Origin: CALNZV01 sp942491115
GTDB taxonomy: Bacteria > Desulfobacterota > Desulfobacteria > Desulfobacterales > UBA5852
NCBI GenBank assembly: GCA_942491115.1
Contig: CALNZV010000019.1
Span: 124,001-188,000, forward strand
Length of the DNA: 64,000 bases
Reading direction: 5' to 3'
Shown piece after piece: positions 63,189-64,000 of the stretch. The position numbers and the translations under genes are program-made. How positions within the stretch are numbered: position 1 is the first letter of the stretch; every line of letters starts with the position of its first letter. The notes beneath the pieces are model-generated. The model made no database searches. It was not told the origin of the DNA and saw only the letters and a list, made by a program, of their open reading frames with translations.

Positions 63189-63482
63189 ATGACATTTGGC
63201 ACAACAGACATTGTCTTTCTGATCGTCATGGGTGTCTTGGCTGTCGCGGCAGCCGGCACTTTCGCCGGGATTCTCCGTTATCTCTTCGACCACGGCTTGG
63301 CGAATCCCGATGATGCCGCCATACCCGATTTGCGCCGGTACTACCGACAGTACATGCACCACACCCGGCAACATTCCGGCCGCATCGGTCCCCTGCTCTG
63401 GGCCCATGCCGGCGCTGCCGGGCTTTTTATCCTAGCGGGAATGCTATATGTTCTCTTCCGAGTCTTCTGGTCGGCCGGATAG
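63189..63482 (+). CDS. Small membrane protein with two transmembrane helices
   Basis: The 97-residue protein has two hydrophobic segments, near residues 8-30 (IVFLIVMGVLAVAAAGTFAGIL) and 72-92 (AGAAGLFILAGMLYVLFRV), separated by a charged loop with several His and Tyr residues (RRYYRQYMHHTRQHSG). The ribosome site AAAGGAAGAAGAG is just upstream. I do not recognise the family. It lies between the YcaQ-like gene and a channel gene on the same strand. Confidence 0.75.
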   Translation: MTFGTTDIVFLIVMGVLAVAAAGTFAGILRYLFDHGLANPDDAAIPDLRRYYRQYMHHTRQHSGRIGPLLWAHAGAAGLFILAGMLYVLFRVFWSAG

Positions 63483-63540
63483 GGAAAACCCCAAAGGAAC
63501 ATCTGATTTGTCACGGGCATTTAATGGAAGGAGGCAAACC

Positions 63541-64000
63541 ATGCCGTCGATCACTGGATGGTGCCGCTGCGGCCTGATGGCCATCGTGATGGTGGGGTGG
63601 GCATCGCTCTGTCACGCCCAGTCCACCTCCAACCTCCGTGTAGGCGTCAGCCCCTTTTCACCGTTCGTCATCCAATCTTCCGGGGCACCGGCAGGCATAT
63701 CGATTGATCTCTGGGAGGCTATCGCCCGGCGACTTGACATCGACCACGAACTGGTCGTCTGCGAGGGGGTTAAAGACAAACTCAACCGGCTGGCCGACGG
63801 AGAGCTCGATGTGGCGATCGGTGGCATCACCATTACCGAGGAGCGGGAGAAGCGTTTCGATTTTTCCCATCCGATTTATCGTACCGGATTGGGCATTATG
63901 ATCCCTGCCGGCGGCCGCCCCACCCTGATCGCCCTTCTCGAATCCATGTTTCGAGGCGAGAAATGGATCTTTTTGGCGGGAGCACTCGTATTGATCGTCA
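63541..64000 (+). CDS. Substrate-binding domain protein with inserted channel helix (glutamate-receptor-like), partial
   Basis: The frame is open to the right edge. It starts at ATG 63541 with GGAAGGAGG upstream and a signal peptide (about residues 1-26, ending CHA). The next part is the first lobe of a periplasmic binding-protein (SBP_bac_3) domain: NLRVGVSPFSPFVI, GISIDLWEAIARRLDI, GELDVAIGGITITEERE and FDFSHPIYRTG. Unusually for a plain binding protein, a hydrophobic segment (WIFLAGALVLIV) begins at about residue 142, where prokaryotic ionotropic glutamate receptors place the first pore helix. It may therefore be a ligand-gated channel, but the remainder is outside the window. Confidence 0.8.
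   Translation, partial: MPSITGWCRCGLMAIVMVGWASLCHAQSTSNLRVGVSPFSPFVIQSSGAPAGISIDLWEAIARRLDIDHELVVCEGVKDKLNRLADGELDVAIGGITITEEREKRFDFSHPIYRTGLGIMIPAGGRPTLIALLESMFRGEKWIFLAGALVLIV

Overview
The window is about 58-60% GC and looks like a chromosomal segment from a strictly anaerobic member of the Desulfobacterota, most likely a sulfate reducer of the Desulfobacterales type. This is inferred from a bacterial CODH/acetyl-CoA synthase (Wood-Ljungdahl) operon with formate-tetrahydrofolate ligase nearby, a remnant of a tungsten aldehyde:ferredoxin oxidoreductase, a DUF3786 protein, a Pal lipoprotein and topoisomerase IV. I saw no rRNA, tRNA, CRISPR array, insertion sequence or prophage. The DNA reads as stable core genome with some family-specific fusions.

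Layout. 1-3.8 kb (minus): the N-terminal 996 residues of a giant protein with a pyruvate phosphate dikinase-type nucleotide-binding domain starting only near residue 900 (runs off the left edge), then a DUF3786 gene. 4.0-14.7 kb (minus): the CODH/ACS locus in transcription order: ferredoxin-ASKHA corrinoid activator, acsD, cooS, acsB, acsC, acsE, then a strong rho-independent terminator. Strong hairpins without U-tracts lie in the acsB-acsC and acsC-acsE gaps, and two abutting perfect palindromes lie upstream of acsD. 14.8-21.5 kb: a CoA-transferase/GNAT fusion (minus), divergent from a quinone-oxidoreductase family gene (plus), an unknown protein, a doubly deleted AOR remnant, Pal and small proteins. 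21.5-26.2 kb (plus): an ErcA-like alcohol dehydrogenase homologue lacking two metal-ligand histidines, overlapping a PAS hybrid histidine kinase, then a Cys/Met-metabolism PLP enzyme. 26.3-34.3 kb (plus): a perfect sigma-54 promoter followed by PrkA kinase, a YeaH/DUF444 protein, SpoVR and a second, divergent PrkA-like ATPase. 34.7-36.9 kb: a secreted amidase with three C-terminal repeats and a secreted protein of unknown function. 37-41.2 kb (minus): parE-parC. 41.4-48.3 kb: class I aldolase, CBS protein, AI-2E transporter, pseudouridine synthase, YheT-like hydrolase, a possible nucleotide-binding protein and a TPR lipoprotein. 48.6-53.9 kb: an NhaD-type antiporter carrying an internal PAS domain, a DMT exporter, a small Cys protein and an RNase II-like exonuclease. 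54.1-57.8 kb: a heterodimeric ABC exporter. 58-60 kb: fhs with a terminator. 60.2-64 kb: GIY-YIG protein, second AI-2E transporter, YcaQ-like glycosylase, a small membrane protein and the start of a glutamate-receptor-like channel (runs off the right edge).

How the genes work together. Fhs activates formate onto tetrahydrofolate; AcsE moves the methyl group of methyl-THF to the corrinoid protein AcsC/AcsD; CooS interconverts CO and CO2; AcsB joins methyl, CO and CoA. The ferredoxin-ASKHA protein probably re-reduces inactive Co(II) corrinoid. The pathway can run either way, so it could serve autotrophy or complete acetate oxidation. The sigma-54-linked PrkA/YeaH/SpoVR group is a conserved stress or stationary-phase kinase module. 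The most unusual items are the PAS-containing NhaD antiporter, the ErcA-like/kinase pair, the four-gene PrkA module, the CoA-transferase/GNAT fusion with a probable active-site Glu-to-Gln change, the Ala/Lys/Glu tail on AcsD, and the PPDK-domain protein with its roughly 900-residue N-terminal extension.
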